From Clostridia bacterium (GTDB taxonomy: Bacteria; Bacillota; Clostridia; Christensenellales; UBA1242): a DNA stretch of 9,905 nt. Positions 1-6,115 of this stretch are shown here, one piece after another. How positions within the stretch are numbered: the first letter of the stretch is position 1; each line of letters opens with the position of its first letter. A program made the position numbers and the translations under genes. Under the pieces are notes generated by a model. The model ran no database searches and was not told the origin of the DNA. It saw only the letters and a program-made list of their open reading frames with translations. The stretch covers positions 1 through 9,905 of the forward strand of contig JAFZXQ010000022.1 of NCBI GenBank assembly GCA_017616705.1, read 5' to 3'.

Positions 1-296
1 AGCGCGCTAATTAGTGCGCTTTGAGTTAGGTTATCGCCAAGCGTTAACCTAACGTTATTAAAAATAAACTCACTCTTATATTTAATTGTTATAACTTCGC
101 TAATGAGTTCTAATAAAAGCAAAACAAAATAGTCTTTTTGCTTTTTAGGAACGGCAAGAGTTAACTTGCTTCTATCCTTTAAATTGACTTTTATTATTAA
201 ACCGCCAACAAACTTAACTTGGCTTGAGATTTTGCTATAAATATAATCAAGCATTACCGATTCATTACTACTAACGCTAAGCGTTTGTTCCCACAT
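1..296 (-). CDS. Partial CDS, N-terminal 98 residues; possible YtxC-like sporulation protein
   Basis: The frame opens at an ATG at 296-294, preceded by AAGGAG seven bases upstream, and stays open to the left window edge, so only the N-terminal 98 residues are visible. The start is well supported by the ribosome binding site and by a transcription terminator further upstream. The visible part has an acidic and serine-rich start, a strand-like stretch (FVGGLIIKVNLK, about residues 28-39) and an amphipathic helix rich in leucine and isoleucine (about residues 54-75). There is no signal peptide. The size, helix pattern and setting recall the N-terminal half of the YtxC family of putative sporulation proteins, but this is a resemblance from memory and not a firm assignment. 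A CATATACT sequence (minus strand, about 321-314) upstream could be a -10 box, either TATACT of the housekeeping type or a sigma-E-like one; no good -35 is visible. Confidence 0.55.
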   Translation of the reverse strand, partial: MWEQTLSVSSNESVMLDYIYSKISSQVKFVGGLIIKVNLKDRSKLTLAVPKKQKDYFVLLLLELISEVITIKYKSEFIFNNVRLTLGDNLTQSALISA

Positions 297-357
297 ACTT
301 TCTCCTTAAAAATAGTATATGAAACAACATTTGCAATTAACCAAAAAATTTTAAAAT

Positions 358-386
358 AAAAACGCTAACCTAAAATTAGCGTTTTT
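358..386 (-). terminator. Rho-independent terminator after the Mrr-like gene
   Basis: An 11-bp perfect stem (358-368 pairing with 376-386, core ACGCTAA/TTAGCGT) encloses a 7-base loop. On the minus strand it is followed by a T-rich run (TTTTTATTTT, then TTTTTT). It lies 34 bases beyond the stop of the nuclease-like gene and upstream of the next minus-strand gene, so the two genes are probably separate transcription units. Confidence 0.75.
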
Positions 387-420
387 CTAACAAATTGCTT
401 GAAAATTTATCACTCGTTAG

Positions 421-1017
421 TTAAATTCTATAACCAACTTCTGTTTCATTTTCTTCCATAATTCTTCCCGTTTCGTTTGTTACTCTTAGTTTTTCACAAA
501 CCTCACGAGATAATTCCATTAGTTCTGTTCTATCAATAAGCCTAACACCATTTTCTTTAGCAAGCGTTTCAGCTTGTTCAGTAAAGGTTGAGTTTGTAAC
601 AACAAAGGCTTCTTCGGCTAAATAATGCGCTTTTGCTCCAACAACTTCGCTAACACTTTTAGAGCCAACACTTTTATTATATCTTTTAGCCTGAACAACG
701 GTTTTAACTCCGTCTTTAACTAAAATAAGGTCAGCGCCATAATCACGGCTTTTACTCGTTACTTCAACGGCATAGCCAAGGTAAAAGAACAAACATTTTA
801 AATATTCTTCAAACTCATAGCCTTCCATAATATCAATGCTTGTTATGTCGCTTGATAAAATTAACTTTCTACCTGTTTCGCCTTCGCGCTTCCACTTCTT
901 ATATTTTCTGTGTTTTACTATTGCCTCAATTAATTTATAAATAAGAAAAACAGGCAACAAAATAACAAACAAAATGAAACATATTATTCTTATAACTATG
1001 TTTGGTTTTCTTGCCAT
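421..1017 (-). CDS. Membrane-anchored Mrr-type (PD-(D/E)xK) endonuclease domain protein
   Basis: The protein has 198 residues. One transmembrane segment (about residues 8-28) is followed by a basic stretch (KHRKYKKWKR, 35-44) that should keep the rest in the cytoplasm. Residues 66-168 look like an Mrr/restriction-endonuclease-like domain: GYEFEEYL (66-73) opens it, GADLIL (94-99) supplies the acidic residue D96, and QAKRY (109-113) supplies the Q-x-K of the core with K111. Acidic residues at E70/E71 complete a plausible active site. Known members of this fold cut DNA, many of them modified DNA; here the target is unknown. No methyltransferase or specificity subunit lies next to it, so a classical restriction-modification system is not supported. 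The last 30 residues are an acidic extension. The start at 1017 has GGGGG a few bases upstream. It is transcribed alone, divergently from cmk, and ends at a terminator. Related solo membrane-tethered proteins are common in Bacillota and mostly uncharacterised. Confidence 0.82.
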   Translation of the reverse strand: MARKPNIVIRIICFILFVILLPVFLIYKLIEAIVKHRKYKKWKREGETGRKLILSSDITSIDIMEGYEFEEYLKCLFFYLGYAVEVTSKSRDYGADLILVKDGVKTVVQAKRYNKSVGSKSVSEVVGAKAHYLAEEAFVVTNSTFTEQAETLAKENGVRLIDRTELMELSREVCEKLRVTNETGRIMEENETEVGYRI

Positions 1018-1037
1018 ATTTCCCCCTTATATTATTC

Positions 1038-1070
1038 TAAAACATTTTTTGATAATTTCAAAATGTTTTA
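1038..1070. repeat. Inverted repeat between divergent genes, possible operator
   Basis: Two perfect 11-bp arms (TAAAACATTTT at 1038-1048 and its complement at 1060-1070) are separated by 11 bases. It sits in the 105-bp gap between the nuclease-like gene and cmk. Arm centres are 22 bases apart, about two helical turns, which would suit a dimeric regulator. A minus-strand TTGAAA (1061-1056) with TAGAAT (1039-1034) 16 bases away overlaps it, but a transcript starting there would have almost no leader before the ATG at 1017. It has no T-run on either side and only AT-rich pairing, so it is not a good terminator. Confidence 0.4.
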
Positions 1071-1122
1071 TTATTCGCTTTTAACTTTTTAATCAATATG
1101 GTAAAATTTTAGTGAGGTAATT

Positions 1123-1782
1123 ATGATAATAACAATTGACGGAACAAGCAGTTCTGGAAAAAGCACTGCCGGAAAAATGTTAGCTAACAAATTAAACTTT
1201 TGCTTTCTTTCAAGCGGTGAAATTTATAGGGCAATCGCCTATTTAATAATAAAAGACAAACTTAACGCAAATGATGTAAAAAACTGCTTATCAGTTATGA
1301 ATAAGGCTAAAATTAGCGCAAAAGTTAAAAATAATATTGCGCAAATATATATTGATGAAGTTAACGCAACGCCCCTTCTTCATAACCCTGAAGTTAGCGT
1401 GATGAGCGCTAAAATATCACCTATTCACGAGTTTAGAGAATTTGCTCGTTCGCTTCAACATAAGATTGCCGAAATCTGCAAAGATATTGTTGTTGAGGGG
1501 CGCGATACCGGAAGCGTTGTTTTCCCTAACGCTGATTATAAATTCTTCGTTTCTGCTTCACTTAAAGAGCGAACTAACAGGCGTTATCTTGAATATAAAT
1601 CAAGCGGTAAAAAGATAACAAAAGCCGAAGTTTTAGCCGCCCTAAAAGAAAGAGACATGGCTGACCAAACAAGGCATGAAAGCCCATTAATTGTTCCAAA
1701 AGGCGCAGTTAAAATTAATTCATCAAATATTGACGCAAATTGCGTTACTAAAATAATGTTAGATCACGTTAAAAAGGCATAA
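1123..1782 (+). CDS. cmk: Cytidylate kinase (CMP/dCMP kinase)
   Basis: This cytoplasmic enzyme phosphorylates CMP and dCMP to their diphosphates with ATP. The 219-residue length is normal for the family. The N-terminus carries the P-loop GTSSSGKST (7-15). It is followed by SSGEIYRAIAY (30-40), where most homologues have DTGAMYRA, so the usual Asp is Ser here. The NMP-binding insert is represented around residues 80-110 (TPLLHNPEVSVMSAKIS and FREFARSLQ). VVEGRDTGSVVFP (123-135) is the family's GRD motif, and NRRYLEY (152-158) and KERDMADQTR (175-184) provide the lid and phosphate-binding arginines. The start has GAGG five bases upstream. The gene stands alone between the divergent nuclease gene and the convergent rpmF, and ends in a shared terminator. 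The aroA, ispH or rpsA genes often found next to cmk are absent here. Confidence 0.95.
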   Translation: MIITIDGTSSSGKSTAGKMLANKLNFCFLSSGEIYRAIAYLIIKDKLNANDVKNCLSVMNKAKISAKVKNNIAQIYIDEVNATPLLHNPEVSVMSAKISPIHEFREFARSLQHKIAEICKDIVVEGRDTGSVVFPNADYKFFVSASLKERTNRRYLEYKSSGKKITKAEVLAALKERDMADQTRHESPLIVPKGAVKINSSNIDANCVTKIMLDHVKKA

Positions 1783-1809
1783 AAAAAGCGGTTTATAACC
1801 GCATTTTTT
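1783..1809. terminator. Bidirectional terminator shared by cmk and rpmF
   Basis: A 6-bp GC-containing stem (GCGGTT at 1788-1793 with AACCGC at 1797-1802) with a tiny TAT loop is flanked by A-runs on the left (1783-1787) and T-runs on the right (1804-1809). It therefore works as a hairpin plus U-tract on both strands. It fills the whole 25-bp gap between the cmk stop (1782) and the rpmF stop (1808-1810). Confidence 0.85.
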
Positions 1810-2005
1810 ATTTACTCTTTTTCTTATCAGATTTAACAAGCATTTTCTTTTCGCCATCATAATAGCCACAATTTGAGCAAACGCTGTGAGCTACTTTTTT
1901 CTCATGACAATTAGGGCACTCAACTAGTGTTGGAGCACTTGCCTTCCAGTTAGCAATTCTGCTTCTTCCTCTGCTTTTTGAAACTTTGTGTTTTGGAACT
2001 GCCAT
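1808..2005 (-). CDS. rpmF: 50S ribosomal protein L32
   Basis: L32 is a small protein of the large ribosomal subunit. The 65-residue product begins MAVPKHKVSKSRGRSR, the family's basic N-terminus. It has the zinc-ribbon pairs C30-x2-C33 and C43-x2-C46, so this is the zinc-binding form of L32. The C-terminus is lysine-rich. A strong AGGAGG lies seven bases upstream of the ATG. It is the last gene of the pta-ackA-DUF177-rpmF cluster, 12 bases after the DUF177 stop. It may also be driven by the consensus promoter at 2560-2532, which would supply L32 mRNA independently of the acetate genes. The plsX gene that often follows rpmF in Bacillota is not here; a terminator closes the unit. Confidence 0.97.
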   Translation of the reverse strand: MAVPKHKVSKSRGRSRIANWKASAPTLVECPNCHEKKVAHSVCSNCGYYDGEKKMLVKSDKKKSK

Positions 2006-2017
2006 TAATCTTTCCTC

Positions 2018-2533
2018 CTACTTAAATTTATCCGCTAGTTTAACAAAGGGATTATCTTCATTAAACTTAATTTTACAATCGCAAGCGCCCTCATTAAGAT
2101 TTTTTCCGCAATTTGAGCAAACGCCAAGGCAATTATCTTTGCATAAAACACGCGACGGAATATTAACTATAACAAGTTGATTAACGATATCATCTAAATC
2201 AACTTTATTAGCACTAATAACGAAATGCTCTTGATCAAACTCGCTTGTTAAAATCTCATTAACTTCAACAAATAAGTTTTCCTCAAAACTAACCCCACAC
2301 TTTGAGCAAACAAACTCCATTGGAACTATTATCTCGCCAACTAGTTTGATTTGATCGCCATCAAGCCTAGCTTCAAGGTTTGCTAACCCAGCGCCAACAA
2401 ACTTATATGGCGCAGCAAATTCAGAATTTTCATCAAAGCTAAATTCAAAACTTGCCTTCTCACTTGGCTTTACTCTTGCGAGCAAATTAGTTAAATCAAG
2501 AATATTACCTTCTTTATTTAATGCACGGCTCAT
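2018..2533 (-). CDS. yceD: DUF177 / YceD family protein, cysteine-rich
   Basis: Counted from the ATG at 2533 the product has 171 residues. It belongs to the DUF177 (YceD, B. subtilis YlbN) family, encoded upstream of rpmF across bacteria and implicated in 23S rRNA and ribosome metabolism in some lineages. Seen here: CSKC at 76-79 and a C-terminal cluster C131-x3-C135-x3-C139-x2-C142 with CDC at 151-153, typical of clostridial versions and probably metal-binding. The C-terminus NEDNPFVKLADKF matches the usual DPR-x-x-x-L ending in position. The start is debatable. An upstream in-frame TTG at 2560 has no ribosome binding site and coincides with a -35 box, so I reject it. The ATG at 2533 has GGTGG six bases upstream but overlaps a -10 box. 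The family's normal N-terminus begins at residue 11 (ILDLTNLL), preceded by AGAAGG, so an AUU start at 2503 is possible. Confidence 0.85.
   Translation of the reverse strand: MSRALNKEGNILDLTNLLARVKPSEKASFEFSFDENSEFAAPYKFVGAGLANLEARLDGDQIKLVGEIIVPMEFVCSKCGVSFEENLFVEVNEILTSEFDQEHFVISANKVDLDDIVNQLVIVNIPSRVLCKDNCLGVCSNCGKNLNEGACDCKIKFNEDNPFVKLADKFK
2501..2513 (-). promoter_or_regulatory. Candidate ribosome binding site and AUU start inside the DUF177 frame
   Basis: On the minus strand AGAAGG (2513-2508) is followed four bases later by ATT (2503-2501), the codon for residue 11. This is the place where DUF177 proteins usually begin (M-[IL]-D-[LV]-x-x-LL). Transcripts from the promoter at 2560-2532 would start around 2526-2524, giving a leader of roughly 20 bases with this site. 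AUU starts are very rare in bacteria (infC is the known case), so this is a hypothesis, and the spacing is slightly short. Confidence 0.25.
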
Positions 2534-2560
2534 TATATACCACCATTTTAATTTTGTCAA
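2532..2560 (-). promoter_or_regulatory. Perfect consensus housekeeping (sigma-A type) promoter overlapping the DUF177 start
   Basis: The minus strand reads TTGACA (2560-2555), 17 bases, then TATAAT (2537-2532): both hexamers and the spacing match the sigma-A/sigma-70 consensus exactly. The -10 box overlaps the DUF177 ATG at 2533-2531. Expected initiation is at G2526 or G2524, inside the DUF177 frame. It would serve rpmF and possibly a shorter DUF177 product. A 6-bp inverted repeat (GTCAAT at 2556-2561, ATTGAC at 2574-2579) overlaps the -35. Confidence 0.6.
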
Positions 2561-2582
2561 TCGTTTTTGTTAAATTGACTTT

Positions 2583-3797
2583 TTATTTATTTAAGCCTAA
2601 AACAACATCTTTTGTTTCTCTTGCAATCATAATTTCTTCATTTGTTGGAATAACAAAAATTCTTGTTTTGCTTCCCTTTCCAGTAAGTTCAACTTCAGCG
2701 CCCTTTGGAGTTTTAGCGTTTTGTTCGTAATCAAGAACAATTCCAATTCCTTCAAGGCCTCTGCAAACCTTTTCTCTAAACTCTGGCCCGTTTTCACCAA
2801 CGCCAGCAGTAAACGCAATAGCGTCACAACCGCCTAAAACTGCCATATATGAGCCAATATATTTCTTAATTCTGTAAGCGCACATATCAAGAGCCAACCT
2901 GCAATTATCGGCTCTTTCGCTAACTTCATCGCTATAAGCAATGGCCTCAATATCACGCATATCCTCGCTAACACCGCTAACGCCAAGTAACCCACATTTC
3001 TTATTAAGCCAAGTTACTGCCTCGGCAACTGATTTGCCAGTTTTCTCACAATAAGTCGCCAAAACGCTAGGGTCAATATCGCCACTTCTTGAACCCATAA
3101 TTAAGCCTTCAAGCGGAGTAAAGCCCATGCTTGTGTCTTGACATTTACCATCTTTAACGGCGCAAAGAGAACTTCCGTTTCCGATATGGCAAACAATAAA
3201 TTTACCCTTAAAGCCCATCTTCTCAGCCAAGATCTCTGAAACATATTTATGTGAAGATCCGTGGAAACCATATTTTCTTATATCCCATTCTTTATATGCA
3301 GTTTGGTCAACAGCATATCTATAAGCATATTCTGGCATTGTGCTGGTATGGAAAACAGTATCAAAAACAACAACTTGAGGAGTTTGTGGTAAAAGTTTTC
3401 TGCAGGCTTCAATTCCTAAAATATGCGCCTTGTTATGAAGCGGAGCAAGCGGAATAAGGCTTCTAATTTGCTCAACAACCTCATCTGTTACCAATTCGCT
3501 CTTTTTAAAAATTGCGCCACCTTGAACTATTCTATTACCAATTGCATCAATTTCGTTAAGCGAGCTAATAACCCCACACTCTTTGCTAACAAGAGCGTCT
3601 AAAATATGTTTCATAGCAACAGAATGGTCAGGCATATTAACCTCAACAACTTTCTTTTGACCATTCCATTTATGGGTAAACCTTCCGTCAATCCCAATTC
3701 TTTCGCAAAGACCCTTTGCTAAAACACTTTCAGTTTCCATATCAAAAAGTTGATATTTAACTGATGAACTACCTGAATTAATAACTAAAATTTTCAT
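2583..3797 (-). CDS. ackA: Acetate kinase
   Basis: The enzyme interconverts acetyl phosphate + ADP and acetate + ATP in the cytoplasm; with Pta it forms the acetate overflow/fermentation pathway. The 404-residue length is normal. Visible family motifs are NSGSSSVKY (7-15), LAPLHNKAH (117-125, H121), VFDTVFH (144-150, D146), YGFHGSSH (176-183, H179), CHIGNGSSL (203-211), MGSRSGDID (234-242, R237), FTAGVGENGPEFR (329-341) and TNEE (385-388). One motif is unusual: the near-invariant GHRVVHGGE reads GNRIVQGGA (87-95). The binding arginine (R89) is kept but both histidines are replaced by Asn and Gln. All other catalytic residues are present, so activity is likely. The ATG has GAAGGAG six bases upstream. 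The gene lies 53 bases after pta with no terminator between, and about 50 bases before the DUF177 ATG, so it is probably co-transcribed with pta. Confidence 0.96.
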   Translation of the reverse strand: MKILVINSGSSSVKYQLFDMETESVLAKGLCERIGIDGRFTHKWNGQKKVVEVNMPDHSVAMKHILDALVSKECGVISSLNEIDAIGNRIVQGGAIFKKSELVTDEVVEQIRSLIPLAPLHNKAHILGIEACRKLLPQTPQVVVFDTVFHTSTMPEYAYRYAVDQTAYKEWDIRKYGFHGSSHKYVSEILAEKMGFKGKFIVCHIGNGSSLCAVKDGKCQDTSMGFTPLEGLIMGSRSGDIDPSVLATYCEKTGKSVAEAVTWLNKKCGLLGVSGVSEDMRDIEAIAYSDEVSERADNCRLALDMCAYRIKKYIGSYMAVLGGCDAIAFTAGVGENGPEFREKVCRGLEGIGIVLDYEQNAKTPKGAEVELTGKGSKTRIFVIPTNEEIMIARETKDVVLGLNK

Positions 3798-3850
3798 AAT
3801 TTCTCCTTCTTTAAGTTTTTATCATATTTTGTCATTTTTTGCAAGGTTCT

Positions 3851-4852
3851 TTAAACGCTTGCTTGCAAAACTGTTATTGCAATTGTTAAAAGCATTTCTT
3901 TGCTTGTTGCCCCACGGCTAAGATCATTAACCGGCGCGTTAAGCCCTTGAATTATTGGCCCAACCGCAACCGCTCCGCTAAACCTAGCAACAAGTTTATA
4001 ACTAATGTTAGCGCTATTAAGATCAGGAAAAACAAAAACATTGGTTTGACCTTTTAAAACGTCTTTTTTACATTTGATTTTGCTAACAAAACTGCTAACA
4101 GCGGCATCAGCCTGAATTTCACCGTCGATTGCAAGTTTTTTATCTTTAGCCTTAACTAAATTAAGCGCTTGTTTTATTTTTAAGATTGATTCATCTTTTG
4201 TTTCGCTTGCTTGCGTTGAATAACTAAGCAAGGCAACTTTAGGCTCAACCCCTGCCAAAGTTTTCATCGTTTTAGCTGAAGCTAGGGCAATGCTAGCAAG
4301 ATCTTCAGCTTCAGGGTTAATAATAACCGAACAATCAGCAAATCCAACAACGCTATCTTTTGTTTCAATTGTTGCTTCCTTTGGAACGCTAAGAAGCATT
4401 ATGCTTGAAGCCTTTGTTATCCCCTCTTTACATTTAATAATCTGAAGCGCTGGCCTTAAAACGTCAGCTGTTTTTAACCTAACCCCTGCAACAATTCCAT
4501 CAGCCATTTTAAAATAAACCATCATAACGGCAAAAGTCATATTTTCTTTAACAACAGCCTTAGCCTGATCAATTGTTACACCTTTGTGTTGCCTTAATTC
4601 AAAATATTTTTGGGCAAACTTTTCACAATCAGGCGAGGTTTTAGGGTTTATTATTGTTATCTTTTCTCTAACCCCAGGCTCTAACTTAGCCTTTAATTTT
4701 TCGTCACCCAACAAAACAATTTTAGCGATATTTAATTTTGTTGCCTTAACCGCACATTCAAGCGCCCTTTCATCTTCCCCTTCAGGAAGAACAATCGTTT
4801 TACCACTATTTTTTGCTTTATCAATAAAACTATCAAAAATATTCTCTTTCAT
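3851..4852 (-). CDS. pta: Phosphate acetyltransferase
   Basis: The enzyme transfers the acetyl group of acetyl-CoA to phosphate, giving acetyl phosphate for AckA. The 333-residue length is that of the short, single-domain Pta of Bacillota; the N-terminal regulatory domains of the long enterobacterial enzyme are absent. Motifs seen: VLPEGEDERAL (21-31), MADGIVAG (116-123) with TADVLRPALQII (128-139), FADCSVIINPEAEDLA (171-186), VALLSYSTQAS (206-216), IDGEIQADAAV, and VFPDLNSANISYK. GPIIQGLNAPVNDLSRG (298-314) carries S312 and R313, matching the catalytic Ser/Arg of the family. The stretch usually reading GA-x-(H/N)-S-T is GVRLKT here (123-128), a local deviation near the active site. AAGGAG lies five bases upstream of the ATG. 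It is the first gene of the cluster and has a good promoter in the gap shared with tmcAL. Confidence 0.95.
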   Translation of the reverse strand: MKENIFDSFIDKAKNSGKTIVLPEGEDERALECAVKATKLNIAKIVLLGDEKLKAKLEPGVREKITIINPKTSPDCEKFAQKYFELRQHKGVTIDQAKAVVKENMTFAVMMVYFKMADGIVAGVRLKTADVLRPALQIIKCKEGITKASSIMLLSVPKEATIETKDSVVGFADCSVIINPEAEDLASIALASAKTMKTLAGVEPKVALLSYSTQASETKDESILKIKQALNLVKAKDKKLAIDGEIQADAAVSSFVSKIKCKKDVLKGQTNVFVFPDLNSANISYKLVARFSGAVAVGPIIQGLNAPVNDLSRGATSKEMLLTIAITVLQASV

Positions 4853-4861
4853 AAAAACTCC

Positions 4862-4889
4862 TTGAAAATTTTTGCAAAAGTTATATAAT
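4862..4889 (+). promoter_or_regulatory. Predicted tmcAL promoter
   Basis: TTGAAA (4862-4867), 16 bases, then TATAAT (4884-4889) on the plus strand. Expected start near 4896, giving a leader of about 48 bases before the tmcAL ATG. Its -35 overlaps the ribosome binding site of pta on the other strand. Confidence 0.6.
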
Positions 4890-4896
4890 TAAGACT

Positions 4897-4924
4897 AGTA
4901 TAACACTATCACAAACTTTTTCAA
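4897..4924 (-). promoter_or_regulatory. Predicted pta-ackA promoter
   Basis: On the minus strand TTGAAA (4924-4919), 16 bases, then TATACT (4902-4897). Expected start near 4890, giving a leader of about 37 bases before the pta ATG. It has the same -35 hexamer and spacing as the opposing tmcAL promoter and lies immediately downstream of that promoter's start point. Confidence 0.6.
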
Positions 4925-4944
4925 AATAATTAAAGAAGGTATTT

Positions 4945-6114
4945 ATGGAATTTTGTGCAATAATCTGTGAGTTTAACCCACTAACAAATGGTCACGCTTA
5001 TTTTATAGAAAAGGCAAAAGAAAAAAGCGGGCTTCCTTTGGTTGCCATTATGAGCGGAAACTTTACCCAACGCGGAACGCCTGCTGTTTTAGATAAATTT
5101 TCACGCGCTGAAATTGCGGTTAAATTAGGCTGTTTTGCCGTTTTAGAACTTCCAACATGTTTTGCTGTTAGCCCTGCTCAAAACTTTGCTTATGGGGCCA
5201 TTTCTTGCGTTAAAAGTTTAAACAATATAACAAATATTGCTTTTGGCGCTGAATGGGATAACCTTGATGACCTTACTAATATAGCGAGATTTGAACTTAA
5301 CCCAACAAATGAGTTTAACCAGGCCTTAAAAAGCGAACTAAAACTTGGTAAAAATTATAATGCAGTTTATTCAAGTTTGCTTGAAAAATTTTTGCCAAAT
5401 ATTAAAGTTAGTGAGATTCTAAGCGGAGCAAATAATATTTTGGCGATTGAATATATAAAAGCCATAATTAAACTCAAATTAAACTTAAAAATCAATTTAA
5501 TTAAGCGAAATGATAATGGGTTTAATTCTAATGTTGAAGCCGGCAAGTTTTTGGGCGCAACAGGCGTTAGAGAAAGGCTTAATACCGGCGAAGACATTAG
5601 CGCATTTGTTCCAAAGCAAACTATTGAATCGCTAAATAAATTCACTTTTGATTATTCTGGGTTTTATAACCTTGAAAGATTAAATCTAGCAACAAATGAA
5701 CCAAAAAAGTTATCTAGTCTTTTTGATTACTGCGAAAACATTGAATATAAACTAAACTCCCTCGCCCTAACCAAATCTAACATAAATGAAATAATTAATG
5801 GTTGCGGCAAAAGATATAGAACGGCAAAAATAACGAGGCTTACGCTTTATAGCGTTTTAAACCTAACAAAAACAAAACACGCAAAAATCTCAAGCGAAAA
5901 AATTGCTATGAAACTATTAGCAATAAAAAAGTCTGATAAATCAAAAATTAAAGAATTAATATCAAAGAATTCGAAAATAATTATAACGAGCAAAGATTAC
6001 ACAAAACCTAATGAAAGTTTAAAGTTTGACCTATCTTCAAGCAAAATCTATTATTCATTTTCAAACCTGCCAATAAGTTATGATTTAACCCACGGAACAA
6101 GTTTTGTCGATTAA
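4945..6114 (+). CDS. tmcAL: tRNA(Met) cytidine acetate ligase TmcAL (YlbM family)
   Basis: TmcAL, characterised in B. subtilis, activates acetate with ATP to acetyl-adenylate and transfers the acetyl group to C34 of elongator tRNA-Met (ac4C), supporting accurate AUG decoding. The 389 residues are close to the family's usual 390-410. The N-terminal nucleotidyltransferase fold is clear: IICEFNPLTNGH (6-17) holds the (H/T)xGH nucleotide-binding motif in its TNGH form, where most YlbM proteins have HNGH. VAIMSGNFTQRGTPAVLDKFSRAEIA (33-58, quoted in part: MSGNFTQRG and DKFSRAE) is the family hallmark. Also present are FGAE (100-103), ANNILAIEYIKAI (162-174) and GATGVRERL (204-212), corresponding to the SATxIR motif. 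The C-terminal half is lysine-rich, as expected for a tRNA-binding part. AGAAGG lies five bases upstream of the ATG. It is divergent from pta-ackA, whose product acetate is its substrate. Confidence 0.92.
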   Translation: MEFCAIICEFNPLTNGHAYFIEKAKEKSGLPLVAIMSGNFTQRGTPAVLDKFSRAEIAVKLGCFAVLELPTCFAVSPAQNFAYGAISCVKSLNNITNIAFGAEWDNLDDLTNIARFELNPTNEFNQALKSELKLGKNYNAVYSSLLEKFLPNIKVSEILSGANNILAIEYIKAIIKLKLNLKINLIKRNDNGFNSNVEAGKFLGATGVRERLNTGEDISAFVPKQTIESLNKFTFDYSGFYNLERLNLATNEPKKLSSLFDYCENIEYKLNSLALTKSNINEIINGCGKRYRTAKITRLTLYSVLNLTKTKHAKISSEKIAMKLLAIKKSDKSKIKELISKNSKIIITSKDYTKPNESLKFDLSSSKIYYSFSNLPISYDLTHGTSFVD

Positions 6115-6115
6115 A

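Noticed and set aside
1102..1107. TAAAAT as the cmk -10 box
   Set aside because: The start point would fall on the ribosome binding site, leaving no leader, and no good -35 is present at the right distance.
2018..2560. DUF177 start at TTG 2560
   Set aside because: No ribosome binding site precedes it, its nine extra residues do not fit the family, and the TTG is the first three bases of a consensus -35 box.
2627..2827. Open frame on the minus strand inside ackA (66 codons)
   Set aside because: It lies fully within the well-supported ackA frame, has no ribosome binding site of note, and its product is low-complexity leucine/lysine-rich sequence.
4584..4865. Plus-strand open frame antisense to the start of pta (93 codons)
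   Set aside because: It is the complement of a confident coding region and its composition is what the opposite strand of pta would give by chance.
4984..4995. TNGH in TmcAL as a loss of the HxGH active-site motif
   Set aside because: TxGH is an accepted form of the nucleotidyltransferase motif (for example in phosphopantetheine adenylyltransferase), and all other TmcAL motifs are intact.
5367..5645. Minus-strand open frame antisense to tmcAL (92 codons)
   Set aside because: It lies within a complete, motif-bearing tmcAL and has no family features of its own.
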